DNA of 5,499 nt from Acidobacteriaceae bacterium. GTDB taxonomy: Bacteria; Acidobacteriota; Terriglobia; Bryobacterales; Bryobacteraceae. The number at the start of each line of letters is the position of its first letter. Within the stretch, counting starts at the first letter, position 1. Below, piece after piece: positions 1 through 5,499 of the stretch. Location of the stretch: contig JAFARV010000170.1 in the NCBI GenBank assembly GCA_019245255.1, forward strand, positions 1-5,499, given 5' to 3'. Made by a program: the position numbers and the translations under genes. The notes beneath the pieces were generated by a model, which saw nothing but the letters and a program-made list of their open reading frames with translations, was not told where the DNA came from and made no database searches.

Positions 1-41
1 CCGCGAGCGTGAGCGAGCACAACAGAACCGAATCCGCGGCA

Positions 42-69
42 GCTAATCGCTAATAGCTAATAGCTAATA
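42..69. repeat. Tandem heptamer array, 4 x GCTAATA
   Basis: Four head-to-tail copies of a 7-base unit start at 42, 49, 56 and 63. The last three are identical GCTAATA and the first is GCTAATC. The array is AT-rich compared with its surroundings. Because 7 is not a multiple of 3, the TAA in each copy moves frame: TAA occurs at 44, 51, 58 and 65, covering all three + frames, and CTA (TAG on the - strand) at 43, 50, 57 and 64 covers all three - frames. The unit also creates the palindrome TAGCTA at 54-59 and 61-66. Its role is unknown. It may be a simple-sequence repeat or a genome-wide intergenic motif. Confidence 0.85.
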
Positions 70-109
70 GCCTGAGGCGGCCAAACGGCACGAAATCAAT
101 GTGTTCGCG

Positions 110-118
110 TGATATTCT
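110..118 (+). promoter_or_regulatory. Weak candidate extended -10 promoter element before deoC
   Basis: TG at 110-111, one base, then TATTCT at 113-118 matches the extended -10 pattern with four of six hexamer positions. No recognisable -35 hexamer lies 16-18 bases upstream. Transcription would start near 125, leaving only about 12 bases before the GTG at 137 and excluding the GGAG at 119-122 from the transcript. It would therefore fit better if deoC started at the in-frame GTG at 167. This is a weak guess only. Confidence 0.15.
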
Positions 119-136
119 GGAGCTTACGGGCGCTGT

Positions 137-907
137 GTGGAGCCCGCTGCTCTCCCTCCGGTCTCTGTGAGCCAAAACTCGACTACCGAAGATACGCGTG
201 CGGTCGCCGCTCTAATTGATCACACTCTTCTTAAGCCCGAAGCCACCTCTACCGATGTCGCAATGGTCTGCGGCGAAGCGCGCGAGTGGGGTTTCGCTTC
301 CGTATGCGTGAATCCTTATTGGGTAAAACTTGCGGCTGAGCTGCTTGCCGGGTCGGGGCCTCGCGTTTGCACCGTCATTGGTTTTCCGCTGGGCGCCAAT
401 CTCACGGCTGCGAAGCTCGCGGAAGCTGAAAGTGCCATTGCACAAGGCGCACACGAATTGGATATGGTTCAGAACATCGGTGCGCTGCTCTCGGGCGATC
501 AGGATTTCGTGCGCGAAGAGATCCGCCGGCTCGCCGCGCTTGCTCATCAGCATGGCGCGATTCTCAAGGTGATCCTCGAAACCTGTCTGCTTTCCGATGA
601 ACAAAAAGTCACGGCAGCGTCCCTCGCCTTGGACGCAGCCGCCGATTTTGTCAAAACTTCGACTGGCTTTTCAAAGGCTGGCGCGACGGTTCACGACGTG
701 AAGCTGATGCGCAGAACCGTGGACCACAAGCTCGGAGTCAAAGCCTCAGGCGGTGTGCGAACACTCGAGGCTCTGCGTCATATGGTTCGCGCCGGCGCGT
801 CCCGAATCGGAACCAGCTCTGGGGTGAGCATCATGCATGAATTGACAGCTACCCAAAGCATGCACAGTCCCGGTCAAAGTGAACCACCGCCACAGGCATC
901 CTATTAA
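137..907 (+). CDS. deoC: Deoxyribose-phosphate aldolase (DERA)
   Basis: This cytosolic enzyme cleaves 2-deoxy-D-ribose 5-phosphate to glyceraldehyde 3-phosphate and acetaldehyde, feeding deoxynucleoside sugar into central metabolism. The 256-residue product covers a whole class I aldolase TIM barrel from about residue 22 (ALIDHTLLKP) to 236. The catalytic set is present: D109 in ELDMV, the Schiff-base lysine K173 in DFVKTSTGFS, and K202 in GVKASGGVR. The phosphate-binding end is seen in GASRIGTSSG (220-229). The first ~20 residues and the last ~20 (Ser/Pro/Gln-rich) lie outside the conserved fold. The start is a GTG with GGAG 14 bases upstream, which is a poor spacing. A second in-frame GTG at 167 is a real alternative giving 246 residues, and a stop at 110 rules out earlier starts. 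The stop overlaps the next start codon by one base (TAATG), so the two genes are probably translationally coupled. Function is firm; the start is uncertain. Confidence 0.95.
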   Translation: MEPAALPPVSVSQNSTTEDTRAVAALIDHTLLKPEATSTDVAMVCGEAREWGFASVCVNPYWVKLAAELLAGSGPRVCTVIGFPLGANLTAAKLAEAESAIAQGAHELDMVQNIGALLSGDQDFVREEIRRLAALAHQHGAILKVILETCLLSDEQKVTAASLALDAAADFVKTSTGFSKAGATVHDVKLMRRTVDHKLGVKASGGVRTLEALRHMVRAGASRIGTSSGVSIMHELTATQSMHSPGQSEPPPQASY

Positions 908-2658
908 TGGGTACTACGCCGAAGACGCAGGTCCGCTTCAAAGAGCGTGCCGAACTGCTCGACTTCCTTTTGGAAGTAAGTAGTGTCACGTCTGAGACCC
1001 TCGATCTCGATAAGCTGCTGTCCAATGTTGCTGACATCGTTAAGGACGTTGTCCCGCACGAGCTGTTTGCGATTCTGCTCTACAACGAGAAGAGCCGCGG
1101 TCTCCGGATGCGCTATTCCATCGGCCACCGTGATGAGGTTGCGAAGAATCTTCATATCGCGATGGGCGAGGGGATCACTGGTTCGGCCGCCGCATCGCGA
1201 CAGCCCATCCTCGTACGTGACGTGCGTACCGACCCGAGATATCTGAACGCCCTCGACGCCGTGCGCGCCGAGCTGGCCGTTCCGATGTTGATCCGCGGCA
1301 AGCTGGTTGGCATCATTGATGTGCAGTCCACGCGCTTGAACGCTTTCACCGAGCAGGACCGTGCCCTGCTCGCGTTGATCGCAAGCCGCGTCGCCGTAGC
1401 CATCGATAATGCGCGCCTCTACCGTCGCGTAGAGCGGCAGAATCGCACTCTCCGCGTGTTGGCCCACCTGTCACAGGAGTTCAGTTCGATTCTCGATATC
1501 GACGAGCTCTTGACGAAAGTTGGCGTGACCATCCGCGCTCTGATTAACTTCGATGCCTTCAGCATCTTCCTCGTTCAGGAAGACAGAAAGGTTCTCGAAT
1601 GCCGCTTCAGTCAGAGATATGACGAAACCAGCATCACTCAGAACGTCCAGTTTGGGAAGGGACTTATTGGAGCAGCGGCGGAATCCAGACAAATCGTGCG
1701 AGTGGGCGACGTCACGAAAGATCCCCGTTACATCGCCACGCGCAGCGACATCCGGTCGGAGATTGCCGTCCCGCTCATCCTGCACGATCGCGTCATCGGC
1801 GTCATGAACCTCGAAAGCGAAAAGTACAGCTTCTTCACCGAGGATCACGCCAGAGCTCTCAGCCTGCTCGCTCCACAAATCGCAACCTCGGTTGAGAACG
1901 CACGCCTGTACGAAGAGCTCGCTCGCCGTGAGCAGCGCATGGAGCAGGATCTGAAGGCTGCATACAAACTGCAATCGATCCTTCTTCCTCGCACCGTTTC
2001 CGATGTCCCGGGCCTCGAGGTTGCGGTCCGCAGCCGCCCCGCGCGCGAGATCAGCGGCGATCTCTACGACTTCTTTGAGCAGAGCGGGGAATACACGCTC
2101 ATCGCGTTTGGAGATGTAAGCGGCAAAGGCGCCGCCGCGGCTTTGTACGGCGCGCTTATATCGGGCCTGCTTCGGACCAGCGCGCCTCGGCGTAAGAGTC
2201 CCTCGCAGCTGATGAAGCTGCTTAACGAAGCGCTGCTCGAACGAAAAGTGGATGCACAGTACGCAACGCTGTCGCTCGTCTTGTGGAATGCCGACCGGCG
2301 CGTGTTCACGATCGCGGCCGCCGGAACACTCCCTCCGCTGATCTGCCGCAAAGGCGAGATCGTCGAGGTTACCGTCAGCGGTGTTCCAATCGGTCTCTTG
2401 GATGATCAGCTCTACGATCAGGTGCAGTTTCAGGCCGAACCGAGTGATCTCGTTTTGTTTTACTCGGATGGGGTTGAGGATCAATTAGCAGACGACAATC
2501 TCGACTACGGTCGCGACCGCCTGGAGAAGGTTGTCCTCGCACACTCCAAGGAAACACCGCAGAAAATCGCCAGCGCGATCTTCAACGACATCGACGCGTT
2601 TCGCAACGCCACGCCCCTGACCGACGATCAGAGCGTGGTCGCACTCCGTGTACTCTAA
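907..2658 (+). CDS. GAF-GAF-PP2C sensor phosphatase (RsbU/SpoIIE family serine phosphatase)
   Basis: The 583-residue soluble protein has no signal peptide or membrane segment. It contains GAF1 (about 33-172), a connecting helix, GAF2 (about 197-335), a charged coiled-coil linker (about 335-360) ending in the family motif QSILLP, and a C-terminal PP2C/SpoIIE phosphatase (about 362-583). The metal-binding acidic residues are all present: D385 in ISGDLYDFF, D403 in FGDVSGKG, D521 in YSDGVEDQ, and D573/D574 in TDDQS, so it should be active. Family members dephosphorylate Ser/Thr on STAS-type anti-anti-sigma proteins (RsbV/SpoIIAA), releasing an alternative sigma factor. GAF domains sense a small ligand or another input and act through the coiled coil. 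No STAS protein, RsbW-like kinase or sigma factor lies in the window, so the target is unknown. The GAFs lack a clear NKFDE motif of cyclic-nucleotide GAFs, and the ligand cannot be assigned. The ATG overlaps the deoC stop by one base; AGG at 894-896 is a weak ribosome site. Confidence 0.93.
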   Translation: MGTTPKTQVRFKERAELLDFLLEVSSVTSETLDLDKLLSNVADIVKDVVPHELFAILLYNEKSRGLRMRYSIGHRDEVAKNLHIAMGEGITGSAAASRQPILVRDVRTDPRYLNALDAVRAELAVPMLIRGKLVGIIDVQSTRLNAFTEQDRALLALIASRVAVAIDNARLYRRVERQNRTLRVLAHLSQEFSSILDIDELLTKVGVTIRALINFDAFSIFLVQEDRKVLECRFSQRYDETSITQNVQFGKGLIGAAAESRQIVRVGDVTKDPRYIATRSDIRSEIAVPLILHDRVIGVMNLESEKYSFFTEDHARALSLLAPQIATSVENARLYEELARREQRMEQDLKAAYKLQSILLPRTVSDVPGLEVAVRSRPAREISGDLYDFFEQSGEYTLIAFGDVSGKGAAAALYGALISGLLRTSAPRRKSPSQLMKLLNEALLERKVDAQYATLSLVLWNADRRVFTIAAAGTLPPLICRKGEIVEVTVSGVPIGLLDDQLYDQVQFQAEPSDLVLFYSDGVEDQLADDNLDYGRDRLEKVVLAHSKETPQKIASAIFNDIDAFRNATPLTDDQSVVALRVL

Positions 2659-2665
2659 TCCATTC

Positions 2666-4000
2666 ATGGCAGCGGAATTCAGTTATCACGGCGACGCTCT
2701 TTTTTGCGAGCACGTTCCACTCGACCAGATTGCTAACGAATACGGCACGCCCGCTTACGTCTACTCGAAGGCTGCCATTCGGTCCCGCTTCCATCAGTAT
2801 GAGGATGCTCTCGCGGGTCTGCCCCACCGGGTCTGTTATGCGGTAAAAGCCAATTCGAACCTTGCAGTGCTGGCGACCCTTGCAGCCGAAGGCGCGGGCT
2901 TCGACATTGTGTCCGGCGGCGAGCTCTATCGCGTACTCGCAGCCGGCGGTGATCCCTCCTCAGTCGTCTTTTCCGGGGTCGGAAAAACCGCCGCCGAGAT
3001 CCGCTACGCCCTCGAACAGAATATTCATAGCTTCAATTGCGAATCGGAAACCGAAATCGAGCTGATATCCACAATCGCTGCATCGTCCGGGCAAACAGCT
3101 TGCATCGCCATTCGCGTCAATCCGGACGTTGATGCGGTCACTCATCCCTATATCTCAACCGGCCTTCGCGAACACAAATTTGGAATCGACATCGCGCGTG
3201 CGGAAGAGATCTATGCCCGGGTCGCGCGCCTGCCCGGCATCGAAGTCAATGGCGTCAGTTGCCACATCGGTTCGCAACTCCTTTCAGTCGAGCCTCTCCT
3301 CGAAGCAGCCGACAAGGTCCTCGCCTTAGTTCAGCGTCTGCGCGGCGCTGGGCTGACTATTCGTGACCTCGACCTCGGTGGCGGCTTGGGTGTACCCTAC
3401 CGGTCTGAGGAACGGCGCGTTCCTGTTGACACATTTATCCAGCGGCTGCGTGGAAAACTGCAAGACTCGAATCTGACGCTCATGCTCGAGCCCGGTAGAT
3501 CCATCGTGGCCGAAGCCGGAGTCCTCCTGAGTCGAGTCCTTCTCGTCAAAACGAACGACGACAAGACCTTTGTGATCGTTGACGCTGCCATGAATGATCT
3601 GATCCGTCCGGCACTGTATCAGGCACATCACGAAATCCTCCCGGCGCGCCGTGTCAAAGGGCCAGTGCAGCCTGTCAAGGCGGATGTCGTCGGCCCGGTT
3701 TGCGAATCAGGCGATTTCTTTGCGCGTGGTCGAGACCTTCCTCCGCTCGCGCCCGGCGATCTCGTCGCCATCAAAACGGCCGGCGCATATGGTTTCGTTC
3801 TCGCTTCGAATTACAACTCGAGGCCGAGGCCATGTGAACTTTTGGTTGACGGCGCGCGTATCCATGTTGCCAGGCGGCGCGAGACGTTCCCGGATCTGAT
3901 TCGTGGAGAATCTTCGGCTACAGGTGCCGCGTCCGGCATCAAGCAAACTGAATGCGAACATGACCAATCACCCTGCGATATCTGTACAGGATCTTCATAA
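2666..4000 (+). CDS. lysA: Diaminopimelate decarboxylase
   Basis: This PLP enzyme decarboxylates meso-diaminopimelate to L-lysine, the last step of lysine synthesis in the cytosol, and normally works as a dimer. Counting from the ATG at 2666 (444 residues), the PLP lysine is K61 in YAVKAN, followed by HIGSQ (200-204), the phosphate-binding GGGLG (238-242), EPGR (275-278), the active-site CESGD (346-350) contributed across the dimer, and YGFVLASNYN (375-384). The order is that of the fold-type III barrel plus C-terminal beta domain. A GTG at 2648 would add six residues inside the phosphatase gene. I prefer the ATG because it begins just before the usual N-terminal FSYHGDALFCE, 7 bases after the phosphatase stop, and neither start has a clear ribosome site; reinitiation after the upstream stop is likely. 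The conserved protein ends near DLIRGE (410-415). A further 29 residues, with three cysteines, run 41 bases into the next gene. Confidence 0.95.
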   Translation: MAAEFSYHGDALFCEHVPLDQIANEYGTPAYVYSKAAIRSRFHQYEDALAGLPHRVCYAVKANSNLAVLATLAAEGAGFDIVSGGELYRVLAAGGDPSSVVFSGVGKTAAEIRYALEQNIHSFNCESETEIELISTIAASSGQTACIAIRVNPDVDAVTHPYISTGLREHKFGIDIARAEEIYARVARLPGIEVNGVSCHIGSQLLSVEPLLEAADKVLALVQRLRGAGLTIRDLDLGGGLGVPYRSEERRVPVDTFIQRLRGKLQDSNLTLMLEPGRSIVAEAGVLLSRVLLVKTNDDKTFVIVDAAMNDLIRPALYQAHHEILPARRVKGPVQPVKADVVGPVCESGDFFARGRDLPPLAPGDLVAIKTAGAYGFVLASNYNSRPRPCELLVDGARIHVARRRETFPDLIRGESSATGAASGIKQTECEHDQSPCDICTGSS

Positions 4001-4889
4001 GTCGTATGGTGATTTCGAAGCGGTTCGTGGCATAGATCTCGAAATCGGAACCGGTGAGGTGTTTGGGCTGCTCGGCCCAAATGGAGCGGGTAAAACCACT
4101 ACCATCGAAATTCTCGAAGGCCTGCGCCCGCGCACCAGCGGCAAAGTTTCGGTTCTGGGCCTCGATCCCGCCGAGCAGTCGCGCCAGATCAAGGAGCGCA
4201 TCGGGGTGTGCTTGCAGGCTACGAATCTTCCCGACAAGATGAAGGTGCATGAGGCATTAGACCTGTTCGATGCTTTCTATACGCATCACACTGATCGCGA
4301 TCAGATCCTGAAACGTCTTCAGCTTTGGGACAAACGCGAAGCTTTCTATAAATCTCTCTCTGGTGGCCAGAAGCAGCGTGTCGCGCTCGCACTCGCATTG
4401 CTGAACGATCCCGCGCTCCTGTTTCTTGACGAACCGACAACCGGTCTCGATCCGCAGGTACGCCTCGAAATTCACAGCATCATTCACGAATTGAAAGCCG
4501 GGCACCGCTCTATCCTTATTACTACTCATTACATCGAAGAGGCGGAGAAGCTCTGCGATCGCGTCGCCATTATCGACGGCGGCAAAATCATCGAGCAAGG
4601 GACTCCCCGGGAAATCCAGCAACGCGTCCTCGGACACGCTCTCGTGGAAGTGACGACTGCGGAACCGCTCGCCGTCGATCACATGCCCAACGGCCTGCGC
4701 AGCGAAAAATACACCCTCCGCGACGATGGACGAACCATCTCGATGCAGACGGATTCTGCGGCCGCGACGATCGTCGAATTGGTGAAGTGGATTGAACAGG
4801 AGCAGATTCGGCTCGTCGACATCCACATGAAGCGGCCCACGCTCGAAGACGTGTTTATTGAACTTACGGGAAAGAAGCTGCGCGAGTGA
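3960..4889 (+). CDS. ABC-2 type exporter ATP-binding protein (DrrA-like)
   Basis: The 309-residue cytosolic ATPase should power the permease encoded next. It has Walker A GPNGAGKT (39-46), the Q-loop glutamine Q86, signature LSGGQ (133-137), Walker B LLFLDEP with catalytic E158, D-loop GLD (162-164) and H-loop H190. After the nucleotide-binding domain (to about 223) comes a ~85-residue C-terminal domain ending in RPTLEDVFIELTGKKLRE, typical of DrrA/CcmA-like ATPases of ABC-2 exporters of drugs, lipids or polysaccharides. The substrate cannot be read from this. The ATG at 3960 places the first strand (ISVQDLHKSYG) at the normal distance. An in-frame GTG at 3903 would add 19 residues lying wholly inside lysA and without family character. 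The gene overlaps lysA by 41 bases and its TGA shares a base with the permease ATG (TGATG), implying coupled, balanced synthesis of the two subunits. Confidence 0.93.
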   Translation: MTNHPAISVQDLHKSYGDFEAVRGIDLEIGTGEVFGLLGPNGAGKTTTIEILEGLRPRTSGKVSVLGLDPAEQSRQIKERIGVCLQATNLPDKMKVHEALDLFDAFYTHHTDRDQILKRLQLWDKREAFYKSLSGGQKQRVALALALLNDPALLFLDEPTTGLDPQVRLEIHSIIHELKAGHRSILITTHYIEEAEKLCDRVAIIDGGKIIEQGTPREIQQRVLGHALVEVTTAEPLAVDHMPNGLRSEKYTLRDDGRTISMQTDSAAATIVELVKWIEQEQIRLVDIHMKRPTLEDVFIELTGKKLRE

Positions 4890-5499
4890 TGCGACCTTAC
4901 CTTGCCCAAATCAAGAGCAACCTGCGGCTGATGGCACGTGATCGCGCCGTTCTGTTCTTCAATTACATGTTTCCGCTGGTATTCTTTTTTGTTTTCGCGC
5001 AGGCCTATGAAGCCGGCAAGAATCCAGGCGCAATGGTCCAGGTAATCGCCGCCGTCATCATCATCGGCGTGCTCGGAAATGGACTGTTCGGAGCCGGCAT
5101 GCGCACGGTTCAAGATCGCGAAACCAATGTGTTGCGCCGCTTCAAGGTGGCGCCTATCTCACCCCTCCCGGTTATCGTCGCCTCGCTCGTCTCGGGACTC
5201 GTCAACTTCCTTCCCACTGTTTTTCTGTTCTTCTTCTTCGGCGCGGTGCTCTACCGCATGCCTCTTCCGTCAAACTGGTTTTCGATGCTGTTGTTCATCT
5301 GCATCGGCGTCGTCGCGTTTCGCGCCATCGGCATGATCGTCGCCGCAGTAGTGAACTCAATGCAGGAAGCGCAGATCATCATACAACTGCTCTATTTACC
5401 CATGCTCTTTCTCAGTGGAGCGACGTTTCCGCTCACCTTTATGCCGATTTGGCTCCAGAGCATTGCACATTTCCTGCCCGCCACTTATCTGTTTCAAGG
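4889..5499 (+). CDS. ABC-2 type transporter permease, 3' end cut by the window
   Basis: The frame is open from the ATG at 4889 to the right edge, giving 203 codons with no stop. A basic amphipathic N-terminal helix (1-20, of the type that contacts the ATPase) is followed by hydrophobic segments at about 21-38, 50-69, 93-121, 129-155 and 163-184. The stretch LLYLPMLFLSGATFPLTFMP (168-187), followed by a soluble-looking turn and FLPATYLF (195-202), is the ABC-2 signature seen in DrrB and NodJ-like permeases. Between segments 2 and 3, the RTVQDRETNVLRRFKVAPIS stretch (72-91) is the usual cytoplasmic coupling loop of this family. About one more membrane helix is expected beyond the edge. It pairs with the ATPase just upstream by position and type. 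A GGGAAAG stretch at 4868-4874 is a distant possible ribosome site; coupling through TGATG is more likely. Substrate unknown. Confidence 0.9.
   Translation, partial: MRPYLAQIKSNLRLMARDRAVLFFNYMFPLVFFFVFAQAYEAGKNPGAMVQVIAAVIIIGVLGNGLFGAGMRTVQDRETNVLRRFKVAPISPLPVIVASLVSGLVNFLPTVFLFFFFGAVLYRMPLPSNWFSMLLFICIGVVAFRAIGMIVAAVVNSMQEAQIIIQLLYLPMLFLSGATFPLTFMPIWLQSIAHFLPATYLFQ

Larger units (their letters stand above)
1..136. other. Upstream non-coding region, possibly with the last codons of a preceding gene
   Basis: No complete gene lies here. Two + frames are open from the left edge: one ends at the TAA at 44-46 and the other at the TAA at 51-53. Either could be the tail of an upstream gene, and nothing in these 14 to 16 codons lets me choose or name a product. 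The middle holds a heptamer array, and the last ~65 bases would carry the deoC leader. I see no hairpin followed by a T-run, so no intrinsic terminator for an upstream gene is evident. Confidence 0.5.

Noticed and set aside
34..66. Palindromes (CCGCGG at 34-39, TAGCTA at 54-59 and 61-66) as a possible terminator or operator.
   Set aside because: The palindromes are only six bases long; those in the array follow from the repeat unit itself. No stable stem followed by a T-run is present.
904..2484. Two long - strand open frames (1471-2484 and 904-1467) lying end to end opposite the phosphatase gene.
   Set aside because: They are in exact codon register with the sense gene. In this register an antisense stop needs a sense TTA, CTA or TCA codon, which are rare in a G+C-rich gene. 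The single break between them at 1471-1473 is indeed a sense TCA. The products show no recognisable domain.
2648..2665. lysA start at the GTG at 2648.
   Set aside because: It lies inside the phosphatase gene, adds six residues without family support, and has no better ribosome site than the ATG at 2666. It is not fully excluded.
3903..3959. Longer ATPase starting at the GTG at 3903.
   Set aside because: The added 19 residues lie wholly inside lysA and do not look like the N-terminus of this family; the ATG at 3960 gives the usual distance to the first strand and Walker A.
4257..4826. A 189-residue - strand open frame opposite the ATPase gene.
   Set aside because: It is a shadow of a gene with all ABC motifs intact and has no family character of its own.
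5079..5336. An 85-residue + strand open frame within the permease region.
   Set aside because: It is out of frame with the permease, whose hydrophobic segments and ABC-2 signature clearly mark the real frame; the shadow product is Ser/Arg/Cys-rich and low in complexity.

Overview
The window reads as a compact bacterial operon transcribed entirely on the + strand. It holds five protein genes in the order deoC, a GAF-GAF-PP2C (RsbU/SpoIIE-type) phosphatase, lysA, an ABC-2 exporter ATPase and the matching ABC-2 permease, which runs off the right edge. The genes touch or overlap at every junction: TAATG at 905-909, a 7-nt gap before the preferred lysA ATG, a 41-nt overlap between lysA and the ATPase, and TGATG at 4887-4891. 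No room is left for internal promoters or terminators outside coding sequence, so one transcript is likely.

Base composition is moderately high in G+C, with third positions favouring G/C. The RsbU-like phosphatase style, the domain wording and the short AT-rich heptamer array before deoC all suggest a member of the Acidobacteriota or a similar soil lineage. This placement is inference from overall character, not from a marker gene.

Region by region: 1-136 is non-coding or carries only the last codons of an upstream gene, and contains four tandem copies of GCTAATA. 137-907 is deoxyribose-phosphate aldolase (deoxynucleoside catabolism). 907-2658 is a soluble sensor phosphatase with two homologous GAF domains and an intact PP2C metal site, expected to act on a phosphorylated STAS-type anti-anti-sigma factor that is not in this window. 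2666-4000 is diaminopimelate decarboxylase, the last step of lysine synthesis. 3960-4889 and 4889 to the end are the ATPase and membrane halves of a DrrAB-like exporter of unknown substrate.

The genes do not form an obvious single pathway: nucleoside salvage, a signalling phosphatase, lysine synthesis and an exporter share a transcript. I see no mobile element, CRISPR array, tRNA or rRNA. The most notable points are the heptamer array, which places stop codons in all six frames, the signalling phosphatase without its partner genes inside a metabolic operon, and the cysteine-bearing LysA tail made from sequence shared with the next gene. I do not see convincing evidence of an undescribed system here.
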